Positions 1 through 7,534 of a stretch of DNA of 40,576 nucleotides are shown piece by piece. Origin of the DNA: Symploca sp. SIO2C1 (GTDB lineage Bacteria; Cyanobacteriota; Cyanobacteriia; Cyanobacteriales; Coleofasciculaceae); the NCBI GenBank assembly GCA_010692635.1, contig JAAHGL010000053.1:1-40576 (forward strand). Direction: 5' to 3'. Made by a program: the position numbers and the translations under genes. The notes beneath the pieces are model-generated. The model was not told the origin of the DNA. It saw only the letters and a list, made by a program, of their open reading frames with translations, and did no database searches. Numbering within the stretch: position 1 is the stretch's first letter; each line of letters starts with the position of its first letter.

Positions 1-126
1 TGCACTTTGATGGGAAATCTCTGAGTAACCTTGGGGAATGGAAGTGCTCACCCACGAGGATAAATGCTTCATTCCTTCTTACTTGTTACTTTTTACTTGT
101 TACTTGTTACTTATTCAGCAAGCCCT
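1..126. mobile_element. Partial MITE-like element (right end, cut by window edge)
   Basis: The first 126 bases, read in reverse, match the complete element at 29733-29983 almost base for base: terminal repeat AGGGCTTGCTGAATAAGT, then TAACAAGTAACAAG-type short repeats, then GAAGGAATGAAGCATTTATCC and further inward. The terminal inverted repeat lies at 109-126. The other end lies outside the window. No coding capacity is seen, so it is a non-autonomous inverted-repeat element. The identification rests on comparison inside this window only; no transposase family is assigned. Confidence 0.75.
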
Positions 127-555
127 AATTAGTTAATTTTGTTACCGTATCTTTTGTCAATTCTAGTTGGGGCTGCAACACAAATTTAACATTTGCTTTT
201 TTTACTTTTCTCCAGGTTTGGGAATAGGTGGACAAATTCTCATGTTCTATCTTCAAGCCTACATTTCATGTTTCGATATTAATTCATTTCAATCAGCAGC
301 ATCAGTCGTAAAAGTAGGATAAAAAGTCAGAAAGTCAGGTTCTTCAACTTTACTAGCTGACAACTAGTGATGGGTATGGTTAGATTTAGATATTCACAAA
401 AAGCGACATTTTGTCATTAGTCGTTGGTCATTTGTCCTTTGTACTAATAACTAATGATGTGTTAGCGCAGCGGCACGGAGTGCAATCCCACGCACGTAAT
501 GCAAGTCGTGGGATGAACTTAATGAATGTTTGAATAATTAATCTAAACCATAATC
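127..555. other. Intergenic region upstream of the sigma factor gene
   Basis: This is AT-rich DNA with no convincing open reading frame. It contains short words such as TTTGTCATTAGTCGTTGGTCATT (about 412-434) that resemble the TTTGTCATTTGTCATTTGTCC run near 8235, and a GC-rich patch with short inverted repeats at about 460-515. The sigma factor promoter should lie here, but I see no clear -35/-10 pair and no strong ribosome binding site before the ATG at 556. Confidence 0.5.
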
Positions 556-1359
556 ATGAGAATTACTGACACCAATATTGGTGAAAAATATCCAACAGAA
601 GAAATGCTCCTCGAAGAAATACGTCAAGGTAATCATCAGGCATTCTGGGAGCTATGGCTCTGCAACCAAGAATATCTTTATAATTTTTGTTTAAAGTTGA
701 TGAATTACAATTTTGCAGATACTCAAGAAATTATGAGTTCATCAATGTTGAGGGCCTGGGAAAGAATGCCTGAACATGCTTTGAAGATAACCAATTTCAG
801 AGCTTGGCTAACTCGTATAACTTATAACTTATGTATGGATATACATCGCCAGAAAACATACAATTTTAGTATCGATGAAAACCTGAAATCAATGAGGATA
901 GAAAATGAGAGTCTTTTGTCTAGAACTATTGACTCTCCTGAGGCAACAATCATGCGCTGTGAACTGAGAATGGTGATTTATCGCCTCATTGAGAACCTAC
1001 CTGGAAGTTTACGAACTCCTGTAGTTCTAAGATTTATCCAGGAAAAAAACTATCGAGAAATTGCTGAACTAGTTAATATTTCTGAGGATAATGTGCGTAA
1101 ACGCATCCAACAGGGAAGAATTTTATTAAAACGGTCTATTCTGGAATACCTGGCAGGAGCAAAACATTTTTCACCACTGGTAAAAGTAGGAACTGAAGAG
1201 AGTGATTTTTTTTTTACTAGCTGGCACTTTGAACAATTAGTGAAGGTAAATACTGATTTGTCAAAAATCAGAGAACAGGACTTGGAAGCTCTCATTTATC
1301 GCCTATCTGTAACTCATCCAGAGATATTACCTTATAGGCAATTGATAATTGATAATTGA
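556..1359 (+). CDS. RNA polymerase sigma factor, ECF-like sigma-70 family
   Basis: This 267-residue protein should direct RNA polymerase to a small set of promoters. Residues about 27-100 look like sigma region 2 (aromatic and acidic residues, then FRAWLTRITYNLCMDIHR). Residues about 137-193 look like region 4: LIENLPGSLRTPVVLRF followed by the helix-turn-helix REIAELVNISEDNVRKRIQQG. The linker is longer than in minimal ECF factors, and about 70 residues follow region 4, so it belongs to an extended ECF group. No anti-sigma factor is evident beside it. The last codons (QLIIDN, stop) are read from a TTGATAA tandem repeat, so the natural C-terminus may have been altered. A TPR gene follows 130 bases downstream on the same strand, and a cluster of R-body-type genes lies beyond. 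Regulation of that cluster is an inference from position. Confidence 0.85.
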   Translation: MRITDTNIGEKYPTEEMLLEEIRQGNHQAFWELWLCNQEYLYNFCLKLMNYNFADTQEIMSSSMLRAWERMPEHALKITNFRAWLTRITYNLCMDIHRQKTYNFSIDENLKSMRIENESLLSRTIDSPEATIMRCELRMVIYRLIENLPGSLRTPVVLRFIQEKNYREIAELVNISEDNVRKRIQQGRILLKRSILEYLAGAKHFSPLVKVGTEESDFFFTSWHFEQLVKVNTDLSKIREQDLEALIYRLSVTHPEILPYRQLIIDN

Positions 1360-1388
1360 TAATTGATAATTGATAATTGATAATTGAT
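1341..1388. repeat. Heptanucleotide tandem repeat (TTGATAA)n
   Basis: About six to seven head-to-tail copies of ATTGATA overlap the 3' end of the sigma factor gene and supply its stop codon. The same heptamer, in either orientation, recurs near 20222-20265, 24706-24730 and 40485-40503. It fits the short tandemly repeated repetitive sequences known from filamentous cyanobacteria. Confidence 0.9.
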
Positions 1389-1489
1389 TAATTTAGTCTA
1401 AGAACTATTCCTTTCTACCTCCTTGGAGACTTACCAGGCGAAAGCCTTGTTGAAACAATTTTTGCTGACAACCACAATAGAACTGTAAT

Positions 1490-3055
1490 ATGCCCATAAG
1501 TATAACCACAAATGTAGTACGAGTGATACTTCCTTCTGGGAAAGAAACAAATTTTCAATTGGCGCTGACAAGCAAACCTACAAGACAACAGCAAAGACTG
1601 AAAAAATTAAGAAAGTATGTACAACAGCATCCCTCAGGTTGGAAGAAACGCTTAGAGTTAGCGGAACTGCTCTATGCAATTGGAGATTGGGACCAAGCTA
1701 TTTCTGAATATCACCAAGTCTTAAATCAACAACCAAAATCAATTAAGGTTCGGTTACAACTAGGTAAAATTTACCAGTTGCTGGGATTAACCGCAGAAGC
1801 GATTCACATCTATGAAGAGGCACTACTTTGGTGTTCAGATCAGGCAATAAGTTACCATCTTACTGGATTAATTGATTGTTGTCGTGGTCAGTATGGTACT
1901 GCACTGAACTCTATTCAATCAGCAGCAACTTTGAATCCTGATAATTCAGCTCACTGGTTTTCCTTAGGGCAAACTTACCTGCTAATTGAAGCTCCAATAG
2001 AAGCACTACAAGCATTTGAGCAGATACTGAAAGTTAACCCTGAGGATGTGGTAGCTTTAAACTACAATCATGATGCTCTGCTGGCAATTGGCAATATTCA
2101 GGGAGCAGGGAAAAGTTTAAATAGAGCGTTTGATTTAGCTCCTGATAATATTGGTGTCCTAGAGCGAGTCATTACTCATCGCTTGAGGCGGAGGTTAGTT
2201 AAGCAGGGAGAAGGTCAACAAACTCGACAGCTACTCACAAAAGCTCTGAAACTGGCTCCTCATTCCCTCAATATTAAGTCTTTGCTGATTTACTACCATC
2301 TTTTTCGAGGAAATTCGGCTAAAGGAATTGCTGTGCTAGAGGAATTGCTCGAAGAGTACTTACATAATCCTCTGGCTTGGTATTACTATGCCCGATTTAT
2401 GCTCCATACTGGTCAACTGTCAAAAGCAGTAACTGCAATTCTCAAAGCCTATCAAATGTATCGTCAGGATGGGGAAATTTACCGAGCAGTCTGCGAAATA
2501 TTGTCTGCTGTAGGTCAACTAGAGCAGTTAAGATTAGTAGTAGCAGAAATGCTAGAATCTTTTCCCGAACGTTGGAGTATTTGGGCAACGGCGGGCCAAG
2601 TATTAGTGGAAAATTTCCCAGAAATTGAGCAGGGGATTGAGTTTTCTGGGAAAGGAATAGAACTACAACCTCAGTTAGCAGATGCTTGGTTTTACCATGG
2701 TAAAGTCTTGGCAATAGCGGGAAAACACCAGGAAGCGATCGAAGTATTAGAAGAAGGTTGGCAACGGTTACCGGCAAAAGAAACTTACTTACAATCAGTA
2801 TCTCTGGCTGGATGGCTGGCTCAGAGTAGTCAGGTAATCGGTGATGAAGTTAAGTATCGGTACTGGTGGCAAGTTGCTGCTGCTCATGCTCAGCAACTAG
2901 TGGATTTTGACCCTGTACTTGCTGATTATTGGCAAAATCGAGCTTCAGCAGCGCTATCAGAACCCCGACTTGTTGAAGAAGTCGGGGTTTTTGGAGTACC
3001 CCACAGACGAGAGAAAAACCAACAAAACTTGAAAAATTCACAAAATCCCTGCTGA
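1490..3055 (+). CDS. Tetratricopeptide repeat protein
   Basis: This 521-residue protein is dominated by TPR helix pairs, which form protein-binding solenoids. Clear units include LAELLYAIGDWDQAISEYHQ (about 58-77), LGKIYQLLGLTAEAIHIYEE, FSLGQTYLLIEAPIEALQAFE and, near the C-terminus, WFYHGKVLAIAGKHQEAIEV. No signal peptide or membrane segment is seen, so it is probably cytoplasmic. The N-terminal 30 residues (MPISITTNVVRVILPSGKE) are short, beta-like and unlike TPR. The last 30 residues are read through a GC-rich palindromic repeat (2961-2990), so the C-terminal tail looks like recruited repeat DNA. It is flanked by a sigma factor gene upstream and a coiled-coil gene 38 bases downstream. A scaffold or regulator role for the neighbouring genes is possible but unproven. 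Confidence 0.8.
   Translation: MPISITTNVVRVILPSGKETNFQLALTSKPTRQQQRLKKLRKYVQQHPSGWKKRLELAELLYAIGDWDQAISEYHQVLNQQPKSIKVRLQLGKIYQLLGLTAEAIHIYEEALLWCSDQAISYHLTGLIDCCRGQYGTALNSIQSAATLNPDNSAHWFSLGQTYLLIEAPIEALQAFEQILKVNPEDVVALNYNHDALLAIGNIQGAGKSLNRAFDLAPDNIGVLERVITHRLRRRLVKQGEGQQTRQLLTKALKLAPHSLNIKSLLIYYHLFRGNSAKGIAVLEELLEEYLHNPLAWYYYARFMLHTGQLSKAVTAILKAYQMYRQDGEIYRAVCEILSAVGQLEQLRLVVAEMLESFPERWSIWATAGQVLVENFPEIEQGIEFSGKGIELQPQLADAWFYHGKVLAIAGKHQEAIEVLEEGWQRLPAKETYLQSVSLAGWLAQSSQVIGDEVKYRYWWQVAAAHAQQLVDFDPVLADYWQNRASAALSEPRLVEEVGVFGVPHRREKNQQNLKNSQNPC
2961..2990. repeat. Palindromic repeat inside the TPR coding sequence
   Basis: AACCCCGACTT (2961-2971) pairs with AAGTCGGGGTT (2979-2989) across a 7-base spacer, followed by TTTT. 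As DNA it resembles a terminator-like hairpin or a dispersed palindromic repeat, yet it lies inside the open reading frame and is translated as PRLVEEVGVF. Confidence 0.8.
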
Positions 3056-3093
3056 GATCGTTTTTTAGTTAGAGAACACTAAATAAACTACCA

Positions 3094-3489
3094 ATGACCT
3101 TCTCCCAGAATACCGTTGACCAAGCTACCATTGCTAGACACCAAGTTCAGCAACAAATCGAAAATTCGCGACAGATTATCATTGCGGCTCGTCAACAAGT
3201 GGTTGATTTAGTCCAACAGCAAAAGACTCAACATGCGGAACAAGCAGCTGAGGCGACAGAAGATGCCAAAAAAGCTGTGATTGAACAAAAGACAACCACA
3301 CAAACGCAATTGGCGGGATTAGTTACTAAACTTTTACAACAGACTGGAGCTAGTCAAGAAGAAATCATCAAGCAGGCGACGATGTCAGCACAAGCAGCTA
3401 CTGCAATTTCTCAACAGGTGGCGCAATTATTTCAGGCAATAGCTCAACCTAATCTTGATCATCAGGAAATCGATAGTTCAGTGTCTTAG
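3094..3489 (+). CDS. Small Gln/Ala-rich coiled-coil protein, function unknown
   Basis: This 131-residue product is almost entirely helical by composition, rich in Gln, Ala and Thr, with heptad-like spacing of Ile/Val/Leu (for example QQIENSRQIIIAARQQVVDL). It has no Cys, Trp, signal peptide or membrane segment. I do not recognise a family. The C-terminal stretch IIKQATMSAQAATAISQQVAQLF recalls the helical Gln/Ala style of the RebB-type proteins on the other strand, but the diagnostic core is missing. It lies 38 bases after the TPR gene on the same strand, so the two may be co-transcribed. A structural or accessory role in the neighbouring R-body locus is a guess from position and composition. 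Confidence 0.65.
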   Translation: MTFSQNTVDQATIARHQVQQQIENSRQIIIAARQQVVDLVQQQKTQHAEQAAEATEDAKKAVIEQKTTTQTQLAGLVTKLLQQTGASQEEIIKQATMSAQAATAISQQVAQLFQAIAQPNLDHQEIDSSVS

Positions 3490-3528
3490 AAAGCGTTTGA
3501 AAAGTTGGAAAAGTATAATTTTTACATC

Positions 3529-3781
3529 TAATGTGAATTAAATTGCACATATCGTAGGGGCGGGTTTAGAGTCACCGTTAATGCATTTAGCGACAATCTT
3601 CATGCAAAACCCGCCCCAATGATAACCCATTGATTACTTGATGTGGCGATTGGTTGCGTTAACCTGGGGATAGCGTTGGGCGGGTTTTGATCGGAATATT
3701 CGGGTAGAATAGCCTAGATTGTCGCTCAACCCGCCCCTACGGCAATTGATATTGTATGTTTTGGGCATCTAATTCACATTA
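3529..3781. repeat. Nested inverted-repeat element with GGGCGGGTT arms
   Basis: Outer arms TAATGTGAATTA (3529-3540) and TAATTCACATTA (3770-3781) are exact inverted repeats. Inside, CGTAGGGGCGGGTT (3553-3566) pairs with AACCCGCCCCTACG (3728-3741), and two more arms (AAACCCGCCCC near 3607 and GGGCGGGTTTT near 3679) could form two smaller hairpins. No coding frame is seen. It fills most of the gap before the formyltransferase gene, so it is probably a MITE-like dispersed element. Confidence 0.8.
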
Positions 3782-3826
3782 TGCGTAATTTGTCATTCTG
3801 AGTTGAGCAAAGCGGAAGTGGGAACT

Positions 3827-4807
3827 ATGCGTATTGCTATCTTACTTAACCACTGGCCTTTACTCTCGATTCTTGAACCTTTAATTGAGAAGGGTTGGTT
3901 GGTTGGTTTGGCTACAGAAGAAGGTAAAAATGAGTTAGTGACTGGGGTGAAACTGGTTAGCCAGCAATATTATATTCCCTATGTTGGCTTGACCAAAAAC
4001 AACTTGATTACTAGCTTATCTCAATGGTTAGCGCAAACTAAACCTGATGTGGTCTTAGTTTCAACTCTTGCTTATAAGATTCCTGCTGACTTGCTGGAGA
4101 TTCCTACCTACGGTTTCTTTAATTTCCACTACGGCTTATTGCCTAGTTATCGAGGTCCTGATACGATTTTTTGGCCGATTCGTAATCAGGAACCCTGGGG
4201 AGGATTTACTATCCATAAAATGGATGCTGACTGGGATACTGGTGCGATCGCTCACTTGCAACCTGTACCTATTGAAAGGGAAGATACCCATGGTTTATAT
4301 CTGAATAAGTTAGCTCAAATGCTTCCCCAGGCTGCTATTGAGTTAATCGACAAGTTATCGGTACAGGGGAAAGATTTACCTCTGGTTGCTCAGGAACCAA
4401 ATATGGGTCACTATTGGCATCGTCCTAGTTTTGAGGATTTGTGTATTCGTTGGTGTGAACAGTCAGCTAGGGAAATTCAGGCATTAGTGCGAGCAAGCAA
4501 TCCTAAGTATGGAGGAGCTATAGCTTTTCTGAGAGGAGTGCCTTTACAGGTTCTTCAAGTCAGTTTGGTGGAGCCACCAACTCACCATTCCCTACAACCT
4601 GGTGAAATTGTTGTGACAAGTTCTGAGGAAAGTATCGTGGTTTGTTCTCAAGATGGTAGTCTTCTCCGTTTAGATGCAGTACAAACTCCGGAGGGGCTGT
4701 TTACTGGGGATAAGCTACCGACAATTTTCGGTGTTCAAACTGGGGAAGTTTTGTCTATCCCTGAGCGTTTTCAAGAGACTTTGCAGAAGCAAACTTCAGA
4801 AGTCTAA
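3827..4807 (+). CDS. Formyltransferase-fold protein (methionyl-tRNA formyltransferase-like)
   Basis: The N-terminal half has the formyl transferase fold. It carries FNFHYGLLPSYRGPDTIFW, matching the Asn-x-His motif and the LLPxYRG loop of 10-formyltetrahydrofolate enzymes, and then GFTIHKMDADWDTGAI, which supplies the catalytic Asp. The C-terminal part (about 215-320) resembles the FMT-like beta-barrel domain (GEIVV..., then a DGSLLRL segment). At 326 residues it has Fmt-like length, but the motif has Tyr instead of the usual Ser after His, so it may transfer formyl to a sugar amine or other amine rather than to initiator tRNA. The reading frame is open from a TTG at 3803, but ATG 3827 is preferred: GGAAG lies just upstream and the Rossmann strand MRIAILLNHW starts there. 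No sugar-nucleotide genes are adjacent. Confidence 0.75.
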   Translation: MRIAILLNHWPLLSILEPLIEKGWLVGLATEEGKNELVTGVKLVSQQYYIPYVGLTKNNLITSLSQWLAQTKPDVVLVSTLAYKIPADLLEIPTYGFFNFHYGLLPSYRGPDTIFWPIRNQEPWGGFTIHKMDADWDTGAIAHLQPVPIEREDTHGLYLNKLAQMLPQAAIELIDKLSVQGKDLPLVAQEPNMGHYWHRPSFEDLCIRWCEQSAREIQALVRASNPKYGGAIAFLRGVPLQVLQVSLVEPPTHHSLQPGEIVVTSSEESIVVCSQDGSLLRLDAVQTPEGLFTGDKLPTIFGVQTGEVLSIPERFQETLQKQTSEV

Positions 4808-4845
4808 GTTGATGCTTGCTCCAGCAAGTAGGAGAAACTTTATTT

Positions 4846-4943
4846 GGGAGCATCCCATTTTGGCGAGTTGGCTCTTTTAAGGGGGCTAAAACCCTTACTA
4901 TGTCGTTTTTTCGGTAATGTTTTTTCCAAAATGGGATGCTCCC
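4846..4943. terminator. 18-bp inverted repeat between convergent genes (MITE-like, terminator candidate)
   Basis: GGGAGCATCCCATTTTGG (4846-4863) is exactly complementary to 4926-4943, enclosing about 62 bases. It sits 38 bases after the formyltransferase stop and 17 bases after the last gene of the - strand reb-like cluster. It could act as a shared terminator for both, although its loop is long and it more likely originated as a small inverted-repeat element. Confidence 0.6.
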
Positions 4944-4960
4944 CTTTATTTAAATTCCCG

Positions 4961-5287
4961 TTAACTAGAAGGAAAATTCTTGAGAACCTTTGCTGCCGCC
5001 AGGCCCACTTTGGTAAAATTATTGGTAGCAGTACCAATATTTGCCTGAGCCTTCTCCAGAACTGATGTATAAAGTGGTACATTCTTTGTGGGATCTTCTG
5101 CCATCTTTTCTAAGCAAACGGCTGATACTGCACCCGAAACCATCAGGTTAGCACGTAAGTAATCAGTAGCATCCTGCACAGTAATCGCCATGGAGTTTGC
5201 CACTGATTGATAAGCTTTACCTGCTCCTTGAGTTTTAACTACTTGGGGATTTATTACTTGGGAGTTAATTTGACTTAAATTATTCAT
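4961..5287 (-). CDS. Divergent RebB-like (R-body type) protein
   Basis: This 108-residue protein is closely related to its upstream neighbour. Both share V.KT.GAGKAYQ.VA.SMAI..QD.TD.LR in the N-terminal half and a C-terminal KAQAN......F.K.G..A..VLK.FPS pattern. The core lines up with the RebB signature of the other cluster members (V.V.GEAPAQSMSMVYQAMAHSLSLSMQN), with Tyr-Gln and the amphipathic helix kept but the Ser/Met-rich stretch changed. It is small and helical, with no signal peptide or transmembrane segment. Only 8 bases separate its start from the stop of the upstream gene, so translational coupling is likely. It is the last gene of the cluster. RebB-like assignment is by pattern, not by search; an unrelated helical family remains possible. 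Confidence 0.6.
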   Translation of the reverse strand: MNNLSQINSQVINPQVVKTQGAGKAYQSVANSMAITVQDATDYLRANLMVSGAVSAVCLEKMAEDPTKNVPLYTSVLEKAQANIGTATNNFTKVGLAAAKVLKNFPSS

Positions 5288-5295
5288 ACCCGTAA

Positions 5296-5637
5296 TTAAT
5301 CTGAACCAGAAGGAAAATCCTTAAGAACGTTACCCGCTTGGACACCAATTTTTTCAAATGAATCAGCAGTACGATTCATATTGGCTTGTGCTTTAGCGAT
5401 AATTTTGCTGTACAAATCAGCCTTCTCCGGCTCAGCAACCATACGCTCTGTTGCCACAGCAACAGCCGTACTAGTCAGTGTGCTAATATTACGCAAATGA
5501 TCAGTAACATCCTGGATTGCGATCGCCATAGATTGTGCCACTGCTTGATAAGCTTTACCTGCTCCCTCGGTCTTAACGACGCTGGGTTTTAGTACTTCTT
5601 TGTTAAGTTCTTCAATAGCTTCGCTTAGATTACTCAT
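5296..5637 (-). CDS. Divergent RebB-like (R-body type) protein
   Basis: This 113-residue protein is a paralogue of the next gene (GAGKAYQAVAQSMAIAIQDVT near residues 26-46, ending VLKDFPSGSD). The first half parallels the RebB core of the rest of the cluster; the second half (MVAEPEKADLYSKIIAKAQANMNRTADSF) is shared only with 4961-5287. AAAGGAA lies about 13 bases before the ATG, the same purine word seen before two other genes of the cluster. The two genes look like a recent tandem duplication that diverged from the main reb set. Candidate structural or modifier subunits of an R-body; this is an inference. Confidence 0.6.
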   Translation of the reverse strand: MSNLSEAIEELNKEVLKPSVVKTEGAGKAYQAVAQSMAIAIQDVTDHLRNISTLTSTAVAVATERMVAEPEKADLYSKIIAKAQANMNRTADSFEKIGVQAGNVLKDFPSGSD

Positions 5638-5736
5638 AAAATGCTAAGATTTCCTTTTGTATATTGTGTGTTAGTGAGCTGTAGACTAATAAATTAAGCT
5701 TATTTCAACTTAATAGTGGGACCTGGGAGAAGAATA

Positions 5737-6588
5737 CTACGACTTTGAAGGTTTGTTATGTTCAGGCACAGAGTCATTTAAATCTGAATCAATCGTCTCA
5801 GCTCTCTCAGCAGCTGTCTTTGCCTGTGCCGCTGCTTCCTGTGCCACTTTTGCTTGCTCCTCCACTTGCTCAGCATAGTGCTTTGTGGTATCTAGATCAG
5901 AAGCATTGACTGCTTCTTCAGCTTTATTTGCCAACGCATAAGCTCTAGCTGTAGCATCAGATGCAATTTTTGCTGATTTAGCTGTTGTTCTTGAAAGTGA
6001 GAATAGCTCTCTAAGTTTTTTCTGAACCTGAGGTTGGCTGTAATCAGAACTTTCCAGGGTGCTTTCTCCTGTACTTGCAGTATTAGCATCATGTTCTCCT
6101 GCTTCTGATGCCGCCTGTGCTGTTAATCTTAGAGCTGACTCAATTTGTAGGCTGATCCGTCGGAGCTGTTTTTGAAGATCTTGATCATGATCCTCATCCT
6201 TGTTTCCAGCAGTTGTTGGGAGCTGTCCGTGCTCAGATCCATTACCATTACCACCATTGCCACCATTGCCATTGCCACCATTGCCATTGCCACCATTACC
6301 ATTGCCACCATTATTCTGTGAATTAGTAGATGTTGTAGGTAGAGAGACGGGTGGATTTGCTTCAGGAGTGGAAGCTGTCAAAATTTGCTTACAGGCAGAT
6401 GCTACTATTGCTGCATTAATTTGTTGCATGCCACCTTGGTTAGACACAGAATTCTGCATCAACAAGCTGATGGAATGAGCCATGGATTGATATACCATGC
6501 TCATTGATTGGGAAGGTGCACCTCCCACTACATTCACGCCAGTCTGGGTAACGGCATCGGTAACCTGTTTATTAACTGTGTCTGTCAT
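5737..6588 (-). CDS. RebB-domain protein with Gly/Asn linker and long coiled coil
   Basis: Residues 1-70 are a clear RebB/killing-trait domain: VTDAVTQTGVNVVGGAPSQS, then MSMVYQSMAHSISLLMQNSV. They are about two-thirds identical to the 74-residue product of the upstream gene. Residues about 92-118 are a tandem Asn-Gly-Gly low-complexity linker (DNA 6238-6315). The remainder is Ala/Glu/Lys/Gln-rich and predicted coiled coil (about 140-270), ending in a charged tail. At 283 residues it is far longer than ordinary Reb proteins. A plausible reading is that the Reb head joins the ribbon while the linker and rod project outward or cross-link. AGAAGAAG lies before the ATG. Fusion of a Reb domain to such a rod is not something I know from the described R-body loci. 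Confidence 0.8.
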   Translation of the reverse strand: MTDTVNKQVTDAVTQTGVNVVGGAPSQSMSMVYQSMAHSISLLMQNSVSNQGGMQQINAAIVASACKQILTASTPEANPPVSLPTTSTNSQNNGGNGNGGNGNGGNGNGGNGGNGNGSEHGQLPTTAGNKDEDHDQDLQKQLRRISLQIESALRLTAQAASEAGEHDANTASTGESTLESSDYSQPQVQKKLRELFSLSRTTAKSAKIASDATARAYALANKAEEAVNASDLDTTKHYAEQVEEQAKVAQEAAAQAKTAAERAETIDSDLNDSVPEHNKPSKS

Positions 6589-6718
6589 AATCTGCTTCTT
6601 CTAATTCAACGCTATACAAATTTTGCAACACGAACTTTTGCGAACACACTCTTGTTCACTTTTACTACTACGAGTAGGCTGCTTAATTTCTGTATCGGTT
6701 AGCCAGAATTACCCTAAA

Positions 6719-6943
6719 TCATTCCTTTAAAGATATGATCCGATGACAAACAGTGGAAATAATTGCTGCATTCAGCTGTTGCATCCCATTCTGTGCCAAC
6801 ACAGCATTCTGCATCGACAGACTCAGAGAATGTGCCATAGCTTGGTAAACCATACTCATAGATTGAGCCGGTGCTTCACCCAGTACCTTGACATTAGTCT
6901 GAGTAATAGCATCAGTAATTTGGCTATTAACCTTATCAGTCAT
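6719..6943 (-). CDS. Short RebB family (R-body) protein
   Basis: The 74 residues are essentially one RebB core: ITDAITQTNVKVLGEAPAQS, then MSMVYQAMAHSLSLSMQNAV, followed by a short helix. It matches the N-terminal domain of the 283-residue neighbour closely, so one arose from the other by duplication. AAAGGAA lies 6 bases before the ATG, a good ribosome binding site. There is no signal peptide or membrane segment. Reb proteins polymerise into coiled ribbons (R-bodies) in the bacterial cytoplasm in Caedibacter and some other bacteria; here that role is inferred from the family. Confidence 0.85.
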   Translation of the reverse strand: MTDKVNSQITDAITQTNVKVLGEAPAQSMSMVYQAMAHSLSLSMQNAVLAQNGMQQLNAAIISTVCHRIISLKE

Positions 6944-7012
6944 GATACGTTCCTTTATTGGTGAGTCGTCCTCATTCTGAAAGTCGCTCCCAACTTTCAG
7001 TCTCTAAAGAAA

Positions 7013-7414
7013 CTATTTTAAGTTATTGAAGATGGTTAAGAGTTCTTCAATAGCTTTTAAATTGTTGGATGTTGGTTGCTTAGCCATAGGCAGGAGCATG
7101 TTTGCTATATCCTTGATGATCATTGTTTGCTGAGTTTGGGTAACTCGCTGTTGATAATCAACAGTATTTTGTACTGACTGGGAGGTTAGCTGAGAGATTA
7201 TTTGGTAAAGGTTGCTCTCTGCTAGAGAGGGGTTCTCTCCTACAACTGCTACGCTTCCTTGAGCAACAGCATCCGAATTTGAGCTAATAGCATCCGAATT
7301 TGATGTGGTAGTATCTTGAACTGTTGTTGGAGCAGTTGTTTCCTTTTCATCTGGTTTTAGCACCTCTACCTCTTTTGGTGGCGATTCAGGCAATTCGGGA
7401 GTTTCTCCTATCAT
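7013..7414 (-). CDS. RebB-like protein with acidic N-terminal extension
   Basis: The 133-residue product has an acidic, Pro/Thr/Ser-rich N-terminus (about 55 residues), then a recognisable Reb core: SDAVAQGSVAVVGENPSLAE, SNLYQIISQLTSQSVQNTV. A helical tail of about 50 residues follows. The frame opens with a TTG at 7444, but the ATG at 7414 is preferred because AAAGGAA sits 8 bases upstream, the same arrangement as the next gene. The extension contains a short tandem repeat (SNSDAISSNSDAV). It is a likely R-body subunit variant; the low-complexity head could regulate assembly. Confidence 0.75.
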   Translation of the reverse strand: MIGETPELPESPPKEVEVLKPDEKETTAPTTVQDTTTSNSDAISSNSDAVAQGSVAVVGENPSLAESNLYQIISQLTSQSVQNTVDYQQRVTQTQQTMIIKDIANMLLPMAKQPTSNNLKAIEELLTIFNNLK

Positions 7415-7534
7415 TGTCGATTCCTTTGAGATCATCACTAGCAATTGATTAGGATATGGTTTGTTGTGATCTGGTGAATAAGGTCAGACTACAGTCCCTG
7501 ACAGAATAGTAGATCATTGGTAAAAAGTTAAATT

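Noticed and set aside
6200-6702. + strand frames of 92 and 64 residues in the reb cluster
   Set aside because: They are shadows of the reb genes; one is the antisense of the Gly/Asn linker.
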